DNA of 64,000 nucleotides, taken from the NCBI GenBank assembly GCA_014360205.1, contig JACIXZ010000003.1:119651-183650 (forward strand). Reading direction: 5' to 3'. The notes below the pieces were generated by a model that did no database searches, had not been told where the DNA came from, and worked only from the letters and a program-made list of their open reading frames with translations. The DNA comes from Tissierellales bacterium (GTDB lineage Bacteria; Bacillota; Clostridia; Tissierellales; Tissierellaceae). A program made the translations under genes and the position numbers. This document shows positions 18,466-27,613 of this stretch, piece by piece (positions within the stretch are counted from its first letter, which is position 1; each line of letters opens with the position of its first letter).

Positions 18466-18732
18466 CTAGACTATATTCTGAATTAAATTGAATAAACTAT
18501 TTGTTAACTCAATAACTCTATTTAGCATGAAGTTTCCAAATATAACAATAGCCAACATAACTGCAATTAGTTTAGGAACAAAACTTAATGTTTGTTCTTG
18601 TATTTGCGTCGTTGCTTGCAATACGCTAATTACAAGGCCGACTACCATAGAAGTTAATAATACCGGAAGTGCTACAACAATTATAGTTAAAAAAGCATTT
18701 CTTAATACATCTAAAACCAATGCTTGAGTCAT
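18466..18732 (-). CDS. fliQ: Flagellar export protein FliQ
   Basis: FliQ (88 residues) has two membrane helices joined by a short loop, with the family segment LVVGLVISVLQATTQIQEQTLSFVPKL. TGGGGG precedes the ATG. It lies between fliP and fliR as expected for the gate complex. Confidence 0.96.
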   Translation of the reverse strand: MTQALVLDVLRNAFLTIIVVALPVLLTSMVVGLVISVLQATTQIQEQTLSFVPKLIAVMLAIVIFGNFMLNRVIELTNSLFNLIQNIV

Positions 18733-18744
18733 TAAAATCCCCCA

Positions 18745-19482
18745 TTATATGAAACTTTCCACTAAAGATTCAACTATTAAATACCAGCCGTCTACTAAAA
18801 CAAATAACAAAAGTTTAAAAGGCAGCGAAATCAAAACAGGTGGCAACATGAACATTCCCATGGACATGAGTATGCTAGCTACTACCATGTCAATAACTAA
18901 AAAAGGTATATATATAATAAATCCAATGCTAAATGCAGTTCTTAATTCACTAATTGCAAATGCTGGTATGACAACACTTATCGGCAAATCCAAAGGATCG
19001 TTTACATTTTCATTATTTGAAACCCTTAAAAATAAAGCTATATCTTTTTCGCGAGTTTGTTTTAACATAAATTCCTTCATAGGAATCTCAGCTCTTTCAA
19101 TAGCTTCTTCTTGGGTTATCTCATTGTTAGTAAAAGGATCAAAGCTTTCAGTTTTTATTGTCTGAATAGTAGGTTGCATTATGAATATCGTTAAAAACAA
19201 GGCTAACCCGATTAGAATCTGATTTGGAGGTGTTTGTTGAGAACCTAACCCACTTCTCAAAAAAGATAAAGTGACTATAATTCTTGTAAATGCAGTAGTC
19301 ATTATCAATATTGAGGGTATCAAAGTCAATACAGTCATAAAAATTAATAATCTAACAGAATCAACTGTAGCTGTTGGGTCATTCCCTATTACAATGTTAT
19401 CCAATCCTGTTGCATAAGTTAAATCTGGAATTGTTAATAAAATAAATAAACTAAACAATAAATACTTTGCTTTCTTATTCAC
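18745..19482 (-). CDS. fliP: Flagellar export protein FliP
   Basis: FliP (245 residues) starts with a cleavable signal peptide (KYLLFSLFILLTIPDLTYATG) and has four membrane helices with the conserved SFLRSGLGSQQTPPNQIL and FIPFLVIDMVVASILMSMGM segments. The start is GTG, with AAGAGG upstream, and overlaps fliO by eight bases. SwrB-type proteins are known activators of FliP in Bacillus. Confidence 0.97.
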   Translation of the reverse strand: MNKKAKYLLFSLFILLTIPDLTYATGLDNIVIGNDPTATVDSVRLLIFMTVLTLIPSILIMTTAFTRIIVTLSFLRSGLGSQQTPPNQILIGLALFLTIFIMQPTIQTIKTESFDPFTNNEITQEEAIERAEIPMKEFMLKQTREKDIALFLRVSNNENVNDPLDLPISVVIPAFAISELRTAFSIGFIIYIPFLVIDMVVASILMSMGMFMLPPVLISLPFKLLLFVLVDGWYLIVESLVESFI

Positions 19483-19819
19483 CTTTATACCTCTTTGTCA
19501 GCTTGCTAAAATCTATTTTTTTCTTATAAGAAACTTCTTCCTCAAATTTAGCTAAATATTCTTCTACTTGATCCTTGCTTAGTTCCTTTAATATATGATT
19601 CTCCTTTTCAGTAAAACTCATAAGATAATAATTACTCATAATCTCGACAATACCTATTGATGAATGGGCATCAACATTTACTTTTTCTACTATTCTAATC
19701 ATCCGGCTTTGCGAATTGATTTTTGTGTTTAAAAACTTTAAACTTACATTAGCAATTAATATTACAAGTATTAAAACAAACACCATCTTAACAAATGAGA
19801 AAAACATTTCTATATCCAT
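19475..19819 (-). CDS. fliO: Flagellar export protein FliO
   Basis: This 114-residue protein has one N-terminal membrane helix (VKMVFVLILVILIANVSLKF) and a small cytoplasmic domain (MIRIVEKVNVDAHSSIGIVEI) typical of FliO/FliZ, an assembly factor for FliP. CGGAG precedes the ATG. Sequence conservation in FliO is low; the position before fliP supports the call. Confidence 0.88.
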   Translation of the reverse strand: MDIEMFFSFVKMVFVLILVILIANVSLKFLNTKINSQSRMIRIVEKVNVDAHSSIGIVEIMSNYYLMSFTEKENHILKELSKDQVEEYLAKFEEEVSYKKKIDFSKLTKRYKGE

Positions 19820-19833
19820 ATTTGACTCCGTTT

Positions 19834-20298
19834 CTACTGAACAATAATATCAGTAATATAAACTTCTTTTATGATTGTCTCTCCAAAGGAGTTGTTTAAT
19901 TCATCCGCTATCTCTTTTTTTAATTTTGCAATACCTTCATTTGTGGTAACATCTTCATATTCTTTTTCTCTTAAATTATCTAGAATAATATCTCTAATCT
20001 TGCTGGTACTGTTCATAAGCATTTCTGTTTTTGAACTATCAGTATACATTATGCTGATTTTAACCTTTAAATAATTTCTAGTATTTGCTGGTGACTTCAA
20101 ATTCACAACAAATTCATCAAGATTCATAGTAAGTTGTTCTTCTTTTTGAAATGATTCTATTATTTCTCCAACAGTTGTATTTGCTACTCTTAGATAAATA
20201 AATCCTGCTAAAAATAATACAGCTAAAATTACAACTATAATAATGATCAACTTCAATTTAGATTTTTTCTTTTTTGGTTCTTTTGTAGTTTCTGCCAT
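19834..20298 (-). CDS. fliL: Basal-body-associated protein FliL
   Basis: FliL (154 residues) has a lysine-rich cytoplasmic start (EPKKKKSKLK), one membrane helix (about 15-37) and a periplasm-side domain beginning LTMNLDEFVVNLKSP. It ring-supports the stator. It is located directly after motB, in keeping with its stator role. Confidence 0.95.
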   Translation of the reverse strand: MAETTKEPKKKKSKLKLIIIIVVILAVLFLAGFIYLRVANTTVGEIIESFQKEEQLTMNLDEFVVNLKSPANTRNYLKVKISIMYTDSSKTEMLMNSTSKIRDIILDNLREKEYEDVTTNEGIAKLKKEIADELNNSFGETIIKEVYITDIIVQ

Positions 20299-20303
20299 TT
20301 TAT

Positions 20304-21065
20304 CTACTCCTCAAATACAATTAATAGATTTACTCTTCTATTTTTGGCTCTATTCTCAGGTGTGTCATTTGGCGCAATTGGGGAATATTCTCCATATCCT
20401 CTTGCTGATAATCTTGTTGGATCTATTCCCTTTTCTTCAACTAAATATCTCAAAACTGAAACAGCTCTTGCTGTTGATAACTCCCAGTTTGTAGGGTAGA
20501 TATAATTATTAGTTGGTACATTATCAGTATGTCCTTCGACTACAATCTTGTTGTCAAAATCTTTTAGCAATCCTTCCAATTCATCTAGGATTTTTATACC
20601 AGACTCTTTAAGTTGTGCACTCCCAAATTCAAAAAGTATTGCATCTTTTATTTCCACATAAACTCCATCTGATTGCATTTTTACAGAAACTTCTGCATCT
20701 AAGTTGTTTTCTTTTAAATAATCTACTACTTTAGTGTACATGTTTATTATATTTGGATATATACGCTCATTTAGCATCGATTGATCGTCTAATATATCTT
20801 CCTTTATATTTTCTTCTTCTTCCGAATTTGGGGGTAATAAATCACTATCAGAATTACTGTTATCAAATACATAATCCTGCCCTTGTCCTGCTAAAGCTGC
20901 TTGCAATGAATATGCAATATTCCTAAATTTTTCTGCATCAATATTAGACATAGAATATAGTAAAACAAAAAAAGTCAATAGAAGTGACATTAAGTCAGAA
21001 AAAGTTGTAAGCCATGGAGCTGCTCCTGATGAATTTTCTTTTCTTTTTAAACTTTTTCTAGCCAT
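20304..21065 (-). CDS. motB: Flagellar stator protein MotB
   Basis: MotB (253 residues) has one membrane helix with the proton-binding Asp24 (TFSDLMSLLLTFFVLLYS). A periplasmic OmpA-like peptidoglycan-binding domain contains VVEGHTDNVPTNN and LSARGYGEYSPIAPNDTPENRAKNRRV. It overlaps motA by eight bases. Whether the ion is H+ or Na+ cannot be read from this sequence. Confidence 0.97.
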   Translation of the reverse strand: MARKSLKRKENSSGAAPWLTTFSDLMSLLLTFFVLLYSMSNIDAEKFRNIAYSLQAALAGQGQDYVFDNSNSDSDLLPPNSEEEENIKEDILDDQSMLNERIYPNIINMYTKVVDYLKENNLDAEVSVKMQSDGVYVEIKDAILFEFGSAQLKESGIKILDELEGLLKDFDNKIVVEGHTDNVPTNNYIYPTNWELSTARAVSVLRYLVEEKGIDPTRLSARGYGEYSPIAPNDTPENRAKNRRVNLLIVFEE

Positions 21066-21861
21066 TCCTTACTACCTCATTTGAGTTTTCTTTGTTTTTA
21101 CCGTTCTTCTGTTCTTTAGGTGTTAAATATAATACAAGTCTTTCCTCAAGAAGTCTAGGATTGGTTCCTGCTTGAATTTCAAGTATGCCTTCTATTATCA
21201 TTTGAGCTGTAAAAAGTTCCTCTTCGGTTTGCTCCTTTAAATTTGAAGCAATTGGTATGAAAACTAGATTAGCCATTAGTGATCCATAAAATGTGGTTAC
21301 TAACGCAGTTGCCATTCCAGCTCCAATTGCAGTAGGGTCATCTAGTTTAGCCAACATTGTTATAAGTCCTATTAGTGTACCTAACATACCAAACGCTGGA
21401 GCTAGTTCACCCCATTTAATAAAAACGGCTTGCCCACTTGAATGCCTTCTCTCTATTGTTTCTGCTTTCAATTCTAATATATCTCTTATGCTATCTGGGT
21501 CTACACCATCTATTACGAGTTGAAGTCCAGATACTAAGAACTGATTTTCAATTTTAGTAAGTTCATCCTCAAGAGCTAATAATCCATCTTTTCTAGCTTT
21601 TCTAGATAATTCAGCAAACAACTCAACATACCCTAATCTATCATCTCCTGGGGATACGAGTAATAATTTGAGCATGCTGGGTATGTTTTTTAATGTTTTA
21701 AATGGAAAACTAATAAGCAAGGCACAAAAAGAACCTACTATTGTTATTATCATCGATGGAACGTTTATAAAATTATTTATATCTCCACTAGAATTAATCG
21801 ATATCAGGATCAGAGTTATTCCCGCAAATAGAGCTATCGAGGGAACTAAGTTCTTCTTCAT
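21058..21861 (-). CDS. motA: Flagellar stator protein MotA
   Basis: MotA (267 residues) has four membrane helices and the conserved Pro/Gly segment GELAPAFGMLGTLIGLITML. The cytoplasmic loop contains the charged region RRHSSGQ. GGAGG gives a clear start at 21861. That start lies 68 bases inside the out-of-frame end of flbD. Confidence 0.97.
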   Translation of the reverse strand: MKKNLVPSIALFAGITLILISINSSGDINNFINVPSMIITIVGSFCALLISFPFKTLKNIPSMLKLLLVSPGDDRLGYVELFAELSRKARKDGLLALEDELTKIENQFLVSGLQLVIDGVDPDSIRDILELKAETIERRHSSGQAVFIKWGELAPAFGMLGTLIGLITMLAKLDDPTAIGAGMATALVTTFYGSLMANLVFIPIASNLKEQTEEELFTAQMIIEGILEIQAGTNPRLLEERLVLYLTPKEQKNGKNKENSNEVVRNG

Positions 21862-22060
21862 TTTTAACCTCCGAATATTTAGAAAATATCTTTTGTTTAT
21901 ATTCTATTATTTCATCTACTATCTGTTCTGGTGTTTCATTAACTCTTAAAATTTTCCCATCGACCAAGGTAACAATAGTATCAGATGCAGCTTCGATTTT
22001 ATAAATCAAGTCACAGTTTAAATAATATGGATTTCCATTAATAGCAGTTAATTTTATCAT
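21794..22060 (-). CDS. flbD: FlbD/SwrD family flagellar protein
   Basis: This 88-residue protein begins MIKLTAINGNPYYLNCDLIY, the hallmark of FlbD. The Bacillus homologue SwrD raises stator torque for swarming. TTGGAGG selects the ATG at 22060 over an upstream TTG. Family members are usually around 65-75 residues. Here the last 22 residues, rich in Ser, Asn, Asp and Glu, are read through the motA ribosome site and start, which makes a 68-base overlap. Its place before motA fits a stator role. Confidence 0.9.
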   Translation of the reverse strand: MIKLTAINGNPYYLNCDLIYKIEAASDTIVTLVDGKILRVNETPEQIVDEIIEYKQKIFSKYSEVKNEEELSSLDSSICGNNSDPDID

Positions 22061-22111
22061 ATTATCCTCCAATTTGGCATCTTAAGCTAGAAGCTTAAGA
22101 TGCCAATTATA

Positions 22112-23026
22112 TTATCTCTTTAAATTTATTAATTCTTGAAGCATTTCATCTGAAGTTGTTATGCTTCTTGAATTAGCTTGATATGCTCTGCTTGCAATTA
22201 TCATTTCAGTAAATTCATTAGCTAAATCTACATTTGACATTTCAAGAAATCCTTGTCTTATAACACCAAGACCTTTTTCTCCTGCAGTCCCTGCCTCAGG
22301 TAAACCAGAGTTATTTGATGCGACATAGTTGTTATTCCCAATTTTTTCTAATCCTTCAGGGTTTTTAAAACCTACTACCCCAATTTTACCTAATATATAA
22401 GAATTACCATTACTATATACTCCGTTAATATTTCCTGATCCATCTATTGAAAAGCTCTCTAAGTCTACTACTGTATTTCCATTTACAGTAAGTTTTTCTG
22501 GTATTACCATTGGTTTTAACTTTCCTAAATCATTTACTCCATCTAGGGCATCATTTCCACTATGACTATAGTTTTGTTGATTCTTTGACAGTCCAGTTGG
22601 TGTATATCCTAATACTCTTTCTCCATTTGAATTTACTAAATTTCCTTCATAATCTGTAAAAAATGCACCATCTCTAGTATAATACTTTGTATTCCCAGTG
22701 CTATCTGGTGAAACTACAAAAAATCCTTCTCCTTCAATCGCAAAATCTAATCCTCTATTTGTAGGCTGTAAAGCTCCATCTGTCATCATCATATCTATTG
22801 CTCCAACCTTGACACCTAATCCAACTTGTTTGCCATTTATACCCCCTAGACCATTTGCAGATGGACTTTGAGCATTTGACATAGTTTGACTTAACATGTC
22901 TTGAAATCTTACTCTGCTAGATTTAAATGCTGTAGTATTCACATTAGCAATATTATTTGCTATAACATCCATTTTGGTTTGAAAACCCTTCATTCCGTTT
23001 ACACCTGAATATAACGACCTTAACAT
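22112..23026 (-). CDS. flgE: Flagellar hook protein FlgE
   Basis: This 304-residue hook subunit has the N-terminal SGVNGMKGFQTKMDVIANNI and NVNTTAFKSSRVRFQDM, the core AIEGEGFFVVSPD and the C-terminal EMSNVDLANEFTEMIIASRAYQANSRSITTSDEML. It is short like the hook proteins of other Firmicutes. Position after flgD and the TIGR02530 gene supports FlgE rather than FlgG. GGGAGG precedes the ATG. Its leader holds two tandem hairpins. Confidence 0.93.
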   Translation of the reverse strand: MLRSLYSGVNGMKGFQTKMDVIANNIANVNTTAFKSSRVRFQDMLSQTMSNAQSPSANGLGGINGKQVGLGVKVGAIDMMMTDGALQPTNRGLDFAIEGEGFFVVSPDSTGNTKYYTRDGAFFTDYEGNLVNSNGERVLGYTPTGLSKNQQNYSHSGNDALDGVNDLGKLKPMVIPEKLTVNGNTVVDLESFSIDGSGNINGVYSNGNSYILGKIGVVGFKNPEGLEKIGNNNYVASNNSGLPEAGTAGEKGLGVIRQGFLEMSNVDLANEFTEMIIASRAYQANSRSITTSDEMLQELINLKR

Positions 23027-23047
23027 TTATATATTCCTCCCTTTAAT

Positions 23048-23097
23048 ATTCGCTTCAGTCAGTCAGCGAATTTATGGCTCCCATAAGGTCCAGCCAT
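23048..23097 (-). repeat. Two tandem hairpins upstream of flgE
   Basis: Two inverted repeats fill the gap before flgE. One has ATTCGCT/AGCGAAT arms (23048-23054, 23065-23071) around a GACTGACTGA loop, the other ATGGCT/AGCCAT arms (23074-23079, 23092-23097). Neither has a T-run, so they are not obvious terminators. They could stabilise or process the hook mRNA. Confidence 0.6.
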
Positions 23098-23465
23098 TAT
23101 TTTACAACCATTGTACTGTCAATATTTGTAATAATAGATATTTCTGAATTATTCATTGATGTGATTATAGTCCTATTAGTTATGCTAGCAATAAAAGCTA
23201 AATCTTTGTATAGAATTAAGCTCTCTTTTGCTCCTTTTTCTTCAAGTTTGTCCATCGCTTGGTTGATATTTTCTATATCTTTAATGTTTAGCTTAATTCC
23301 TCTTTCGTTCATTCTCTGAAGAGCATGGTTAGATATATTGACCTCTTTTTTTGATGCTATCGTTTCGTTGAGAATATCTTTGAATTGAGAATTCCTTATA
23401 TCATTATTTTTTTGTTTCTCTGATTCATTCCTTATTTGATAATTGTTTTGAATTCTTATATCCAT
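23097..23465 (-). CDS. TIGR02530 family flagellar operon protein
   Basis: This 122-residue protein belongs to the small family found only in Firmicute and spirochete flagellar operons between flgD and flgE. The family core is ISNHALQRMNERGIKLNIKDI and LIVNNRTVITAMD-like IASITNRTIITSMNNSE. Its exact role is not established; a hook-capping or export-related job is inferred from position. The ATG lies three bases after the flgD stop with AGGGGAAG upstream. Confidence 0.88.
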   Translation of the reverse strand: MDIRIQNNYQIRNESEKQKNNDIRNSQFKDILNETIASKKEVNISNHALQRMNERGIKLNIKDIENINQAMDKLEEKGAKESLILYKDLAFIASITNRTIITSMNNSEISIITNIDSTMVVK

Positions 23466-23467
23466 AT

Positions 23468-23866
23468 CTACACTTCCCCTGAAACTTCAATAAGCAATCC
23501 TATTGGATAGTCTTTATTATCAATTTGCAGATACACATTATAGTTTGCAAATTTAACTTTTTCTACTACTCCTACTATGTCCCCTTCTTCACCATAAATT
23601 TTAACCTCTTTTCCAACTAGCCCTACTTGATTTAACATGTTAGCTTGATATATAGCATCATGAATTTGATTTAATTGTTCTAACATTGTAAATTGCGCCA
23701 TTTGTCCTAAATAATCAGTTTTACTACCCCCTCCACTTTCTCCTCCAAATATGTTTTGACTTTTCATTTCCGCAGCCATTATCTTTAAAAAATCATCGAT
23801 GGATAAAGATTTATTATTTATAGAATTTTCGTTAGCAGTAAAATTGTTAATTCCTCTGATTTCCAT
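23468..23866 (-). CDS. flgD: Flagellar hook assembly protein FlgD
   Basis: FlgD caps the growing hook. This 132-residue form keeps the N-terminal functional segment SIDDFLKIMAAEMKSQ and GGGSKTDYLGQMAQFTMLEQLNQI and a shortened C-terminal domain (GLVGKEVKIYGEEGDIVG). TTAGGAGGTG precedes the ATG. It lies between fliK and the TIGR02530 gene. Confidence 0.94.
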   Translation of the reverse strand: MEIRGINNFTANENSINNKSLSIDDFLKIMAAEMKSQNIFGGESGGGSKTDYLGQMAQFTMLEQLNQIHDAIYQANMLNQVGLVGKEVKIYGEEGDIVGVVEKVKFANYNVYLQIDNKDYPIGLLIEVSGEV

Positions 23867-23877
23867 TTTTTCACCTC

Positions 23878-25065
23878 CTAAGCTAAAATGCTGATTCCAG
23901 TTTTACTTAAATTTAAGTTCGAAGAATAATCTAAAGGGGTTATTTCCTTTTGGATATTTTTGTTCCAAAAATGTTTATCTTTATTGTTTCTACTGTTTGA
24001 TTCATGTCCTAAATTTGATTGGTCTTTTGATAAATCAAAATTCATCATACTGCTGTCAACTTTTACATCAAATTTAGTGATTGTGATCTCATGTTTTAGT
24101 AAACTTGCAGATAATTCCTCAAGTCGGTTTAGTATTAAATTTTTCGCTGAATCATTTTGTACTACCAAAAAAGCCTTTAATTCTCCATTCTCAAGTTTTA
24201 AGTCTATTTTTAGTTCTCCTAAACTATCTGGTTTTAGTTTTATACTAATTGATTGGGTTTCCCCCTCAATTTTAGGCTTTTGTGTTTGTACCAGCATTGT
24301 CTTTATTGTTTCAAAATTCTTTGATTCGGCTTTAATCTCAAAATCATTATTCTCTTTAATTGTTAAATTTGTAATATTAATCTCGTTTTGTGTCTTTGTA
24401 TATAGCTTTTCTTGTTTTTCATTACTCGGATTAGTTTTAATATTTTCTGAATTCAAAAGAGAATTTAGTTCGTCTTTAAATTCAATGTTTAGTTGTTTTG
24501 AATTTTTAATATGAAGCATTTCATCTGAATTGTTTGAATGAGTTTTAATTTCTACAAAATTTATTGTATCAGAATCCTTAGATAAATAATTCAAATCCAT
24601 TCTTATATCTTTGCCCAGAATCATAGCTAAATTTGAATCTTTTAAGTCTTCTTTATTTAATAAATCATCAAATTGTTCAAAGTCTATATCCTCGGAAATA
24701 CGATTAAAAATCTCTATTATATCCTGACTGTTGATAAAGCTGATATTATAATCTTTGATAAGATCATATATTCTATTGTCGCTTATGTCTAAATTTAAAT
24801 TTATTGAATTATAATTTGTTTCTAAAATATTTAGCAAATTTAACATAGCCAATAGTTTAGTCATGTCTAATTCATTGTTGATTTGAGATTTTTTATTTTC
24901 TTCAGATTTTAATGCTTTGCCATCTATTGTGTTTTTAGATTGAGTCTCTAATGAAATAAAATCTTTTAATACAGACTTAAATTCATCAGTTAAATCATTT
25001 GATGATTCGAAATTAGAAGCCTTCTTATTTATTGTATTGCTGATAACTACTTTCCCAACGTCCAT
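23878..25065 (-). CDS. fliK: Flagellar hook-length control protein FliK
   Basis: FliK (395 residues) measures hook length and triggers the FlhB switch. The N-terminal 260 residues are poorly conserved and rich in Asn, Asp and Ser. The C-terminal domain shows the family pattern SISIKLKPDSLGELKIDL and LRAFLVV-like ELKAFLVVQNDSAKNLILNR. AAGGGGGTG precedes the ATG. Position between fliJ and flgD fits. Confidence 0.92.
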   Translation of the reverse strand: MDVGKVVISNTINKKASNFESSNDLTDEFKSVLKDFISLETQSKNTIDGKALKSEENKKSQINNELDMTKLLAMLNLLNILETNYNSINLNLDISDNRIYDLIKDYNISFINSQDIIEIFNRISEDIDFEQFDDLLNKEDLKDSNLAMILGKDIRMDLNYLSKDSDTINFVEIKTHSNNSDEMLHIKNSKQLNIEFKDELNSLLNSENIKTNPSNEKQEKLYTKTQNEINITNLTIKENNDFEIKAESKNFETIKTMLVQTQKPKIEGETQSISIKLKPDSLGELKIDLKLENGELKAFLVVQNDSAKNLILNRLEELSASLLKHEITITKFDVKVDSSMMNFDLSKDQSNLGHESNSRNNKDKHFWNKNIQKEITPLDYSSNLNLSKTGISILA

Positions 25066-25100
25066 AATTTCACCCCCTTATATTCAATTTATCTAAAAAA

Positions 25101-25535
25101 TTAATTTTTAGCTCTTTTAAATTTCATTATAGAAATATCGTCTAGTTCTTTTTGTTCTTTCATGTTTTTCTTATATTTAAATTCTCTATAATCTTTTTCT
25201 TTTAATTTTTCCATAACTTTCCTGTCGGTTTGAGCTTTTGTTAGCTCTATTCTCTTTTCTTCTAGTGATCTATTCTTCTCTAAAAGCAACAATTTTTTCA
25301 TATCTATATTTTCTTCTAGTAGTTGAATATATAGTTGTGTTTGCATAAGTTCACTGACTTTATTTATTGATCCAATCTTTTCTTTTAAATGGCTCAATTC
25401 CATTGTCAATTTATTTATTTCCTCTTCAATTTTAGATATTTCAAATTTTATTTTTGCAAATTCTTCTGCTTTCTTTATTTCGATATCCTCTCTATAATCT
25501 AGTACTTTTTCCATAGAAAAAATATAATTCTCCAT
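25101..25535 (-). CDS. fliJ: Flagellar export chaperone FliJ
   Basis: FliJ (144 residues) is an almost wholly coiled-coil protein that links the FliI ATPase to FlhA. It begins FSMEKVLDYREDIEIKKAEEFA, the usual FliJ pattern. GAGGGG selects the ATG at 25535 over a TTG that touches the fliI stop. Confidence 0.92.
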   Translation of the reverse strand: MENYIFSMEKVLDYREDIEIKKAEEFAKIKFEISKIEEEINKLTMELSHLKEKIGSINKVSELMQTQLYIQLLEENIDMKKLLLLEKNRSLEEKRIELTKAQTDRKVMEKLKEKDYREFKYKKNMKEQKELDDISIMKFKRAKN

Positions 25536-25553
25536 TTTTAGCCCCTCTAACAA

Positions 25554-26864
25554 TTAGATTTTTAAGCTTTCTTTCAACAATTCAAGAGTTTCTTCAAAGG
25601 TGTAACTCTCTGTTATATTTTGTCTTAAAAAATTTTTTATTTTAGAATTTAAAGCTATTGCTCTATCAATTCTAGGATTGCTTCCACTCACATATGCTCC
25701 AATATTTATCAAATCCTCAGAGTCATTGTAAACTGCAACATTTTCTTTTAACTCCCCAGCTAATAAATAGTGATCCTCTGTAACAATTTCCTTCATAACC
25801 CTACTAATGCTATTTTGTATGTCAATAGATGGAAAGTGATTTTTAGCTGCGATTTCTCTTGATAAAATGATATGCCCATCTAATATTCCTCTAACTGCAT
25901 CAGCTATAGGATCATTCATATCATCACCTTCGACAAGTACAGTATAAAAAGCTGTTATTGACCCTTCCTTGCTCATTCCACTTCTTTCTAAAAGTTTAGG
26001 TAACAATGCAAAAACTGATGGTGTATATCCTTTTGTAGATGGTGGTTCTCCTGTCGCAAGCCCAATCTCTCTTTGAGCCATAGCAAATCTTGTTACAGAA
26101 TCCATCATAAGCATTACTTTTTTACCTTGATCCCTAAAGTATTCTGCAACCGCAGTCGCTACAAATGCTCCTTTTAATCTAACTAAAGGTGGCTGATCAG
26201 AGGTTGCACAAACAACTACACTTTTTTTGTAGCCTTCAGTCCCTAAATCTTTTTGTATGAATTCAAGAACTTCTCTACCTCTTTCACCGATGAGTCCAAT
26301 AACATTTACATCTGCTTCACAGTACCTTGCAATCATACCTAATAGAGTACTTTTACCAACTCCACTGCCTGAAAAAATTCCAACTCTTTGACCTTCTCCA
26401 ACCGTAAGTATTCCATCTATAGCTTTTACTCCAGTACTCATTATAGTAGATATCCTTCTTCTATCAAAGGGATTTGGAGGTTCTCTATCAACACTATAAA
26501 ATTCACCATTTATGTTTAACTTCCTATCAAGAGGTCTGCCTAATCCATCAATAGTATGCCCTAATAAGTCATCACTGATTTTAATATTTAACCTTTTTCC
26601 AGTTGGTTTTACTAAACATCCGGGACCAATTCCTCCTATCCCATCTAGTGGCATCAATAAGACACAATCATCCTTAAATCCTACTACTTCAGCTAAAACA
26701 ATAACTTTAGTTGTGCGGATTATTATCTCACAAACTTCACCAATAAAGGCTTCTATTCCTTCAGCTTTTATTATTAACCCTATTACCTCAGTAACTTTTC
26801 CCATTACTTGATAATGTTGTTTGTTTTTTACTATTTTTGTCATGTTTTCAAAATCTACATTCAT
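25554..26864 (-). CDS. fliI: Flagellum-specific ATPase FliI
   Basis: FliI (436 residues) is the F1-beta-like ATPase of the export apparatus. It has Walker A FSGSGVGKSTLLGMIAR, the EGDDMNDPIADAVRGILDGHIILSR segment typical of FliI and V/F-ATPases, and the N-terminal barrel with VLLMPLDGIGGIGPGC. Length is standard. It follows fliH by two bases. Confidence 0.98.
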   Translation of the reverse strand: MNVDFENMTKIVKNKQHYQVMGKVTEVIGLIIKAEGIEAFIGEVCEIIIRTTKVIVLAEVVGFKDDCVLLMPLDGIGGIGPGCLVKPTGKRLNIKISDDLLGHTIDGLGRPLDRKLNINGEFYSVDREPPNPFDRRRISTIMSTGVKAIDGILTVGEGQRVGIFSGSGVGKSTLLGMIARYCEADVNVIGLIGERGREVLEFIQKDLGTEGYKKSVVVCATSDQPPLVRLKGAFVATAVAEYFRDQGKKVMLMMDSVTRFAMAQREIGLATGEPPSTKGYTPSVFALLPKLLERSGMSKEGSITAFYTVLVEGDDMNDPIADAVRGILDGHIILSREIAAKNHFPSIDIQNSISRVMKEIVTEDHYLLAGELKENVAVYNDSEDLINIGAYVSGSNPRIDRAIALNSKIKNFLRQNITESYTFEETLELLKESLKI

Positions 26865-26866
26865 AA

Positions 26867-27613
26867 TTAATCCCCTGAATTGATAAGTTCGTTAATAATC
26901 GATGTTATCTGAGTTCTAAATTGAGCATCTATTATTCTATTGCCAGATTCAATGATAAAGCCATTATTTTCAATATCTGAATCTTTCAAAATTGTAAAAT
27001 ATAGGTTTTTATATTCTTCTCTTAGTTTTGGTAAATATTTTTTAACAAATTCATATTTAGAAGGATTTACTGTAATAATAATATTTGATTCATTCTCCAT
27101 CTCCTCTAATATGGGATATATTATATTCAAAATATTTTCATCAGAGGTATCTATTGATATATTTGCAAGTTTTTCTGCTATTGTAGCTGAGAGCTTAATA
27201 ATCTCTTCTTTAAAATTTATAAAATACTCTTCTCTCTCTTTTTGAGCATTTTTTAAAAGATTAATTGCATTTAGCTTAATATCTTGAGCTTCTTTATATG
27301 CTTCATCTTTCCCAACAGCATATCCCTTATCATAACCTTTTTTATATCCTTCTTCAATTGCCTTTCTCTTTATGTCTTCTATTTCTTCAAAAGTTTTTTG
27401 TAAAATTGAATTTCTTTCTTCTTCAGCTTCTCTTAATATTTTCTGTTTGATAGATAATGCTTCTTCAAACTCTTCATTTTCTTCATCGATTTCAAAATTT
27501 GTTTCAATAACTTCTTCTATCTCATTCTTTCTTAAAATAACTTCTTTAACTTCAATTGCATCATCATCTAATTTTATTTCGTTTCTTTTTATCACTCTAT
27601 ACGATGATTCCAT
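26867..27613 (-). CDS. fliH: Flagellar export regulator FliH
   Basis: FliH (248 residues) holds and regulates FliI. It is rich in Glu and Lys with a long helix and a GYKKGYDKGYAVGKDEAYKEA segment carrying the GxxxG-like repeat of FliH. GAGGGG gives the start at 27613, which overlaps fliG by 17 bases. Confidence 0.93.
   Translation of the reverse strand: MESSYRVIKRNEIKLDDDAIEVKEVILRKNEIEEVIETNFEIDEENEEFEEALSIKQKILREAEEERNSILQKTFEEIEDIKRKAIEEGYKKGYDKGYAVGKDEAYKEAQDIKLNAINLLKNAQKEREEYFINFKEEIIKLSATIAEKLANISIDTSDENILNIIYPILEEMENESNIIITVNPSKYEFVKKYLPKLREEYKNLYFTILKDSDIENNGFIIESGNRIIDAQFRTQITSIINELINSGD

Noticed and set aside
23960..24514. A 184-residue plus-strand frame inside fliK
   Set aside because: Ser- and Phe-rich shadow composition typical of antisense to an AT-rich gene.
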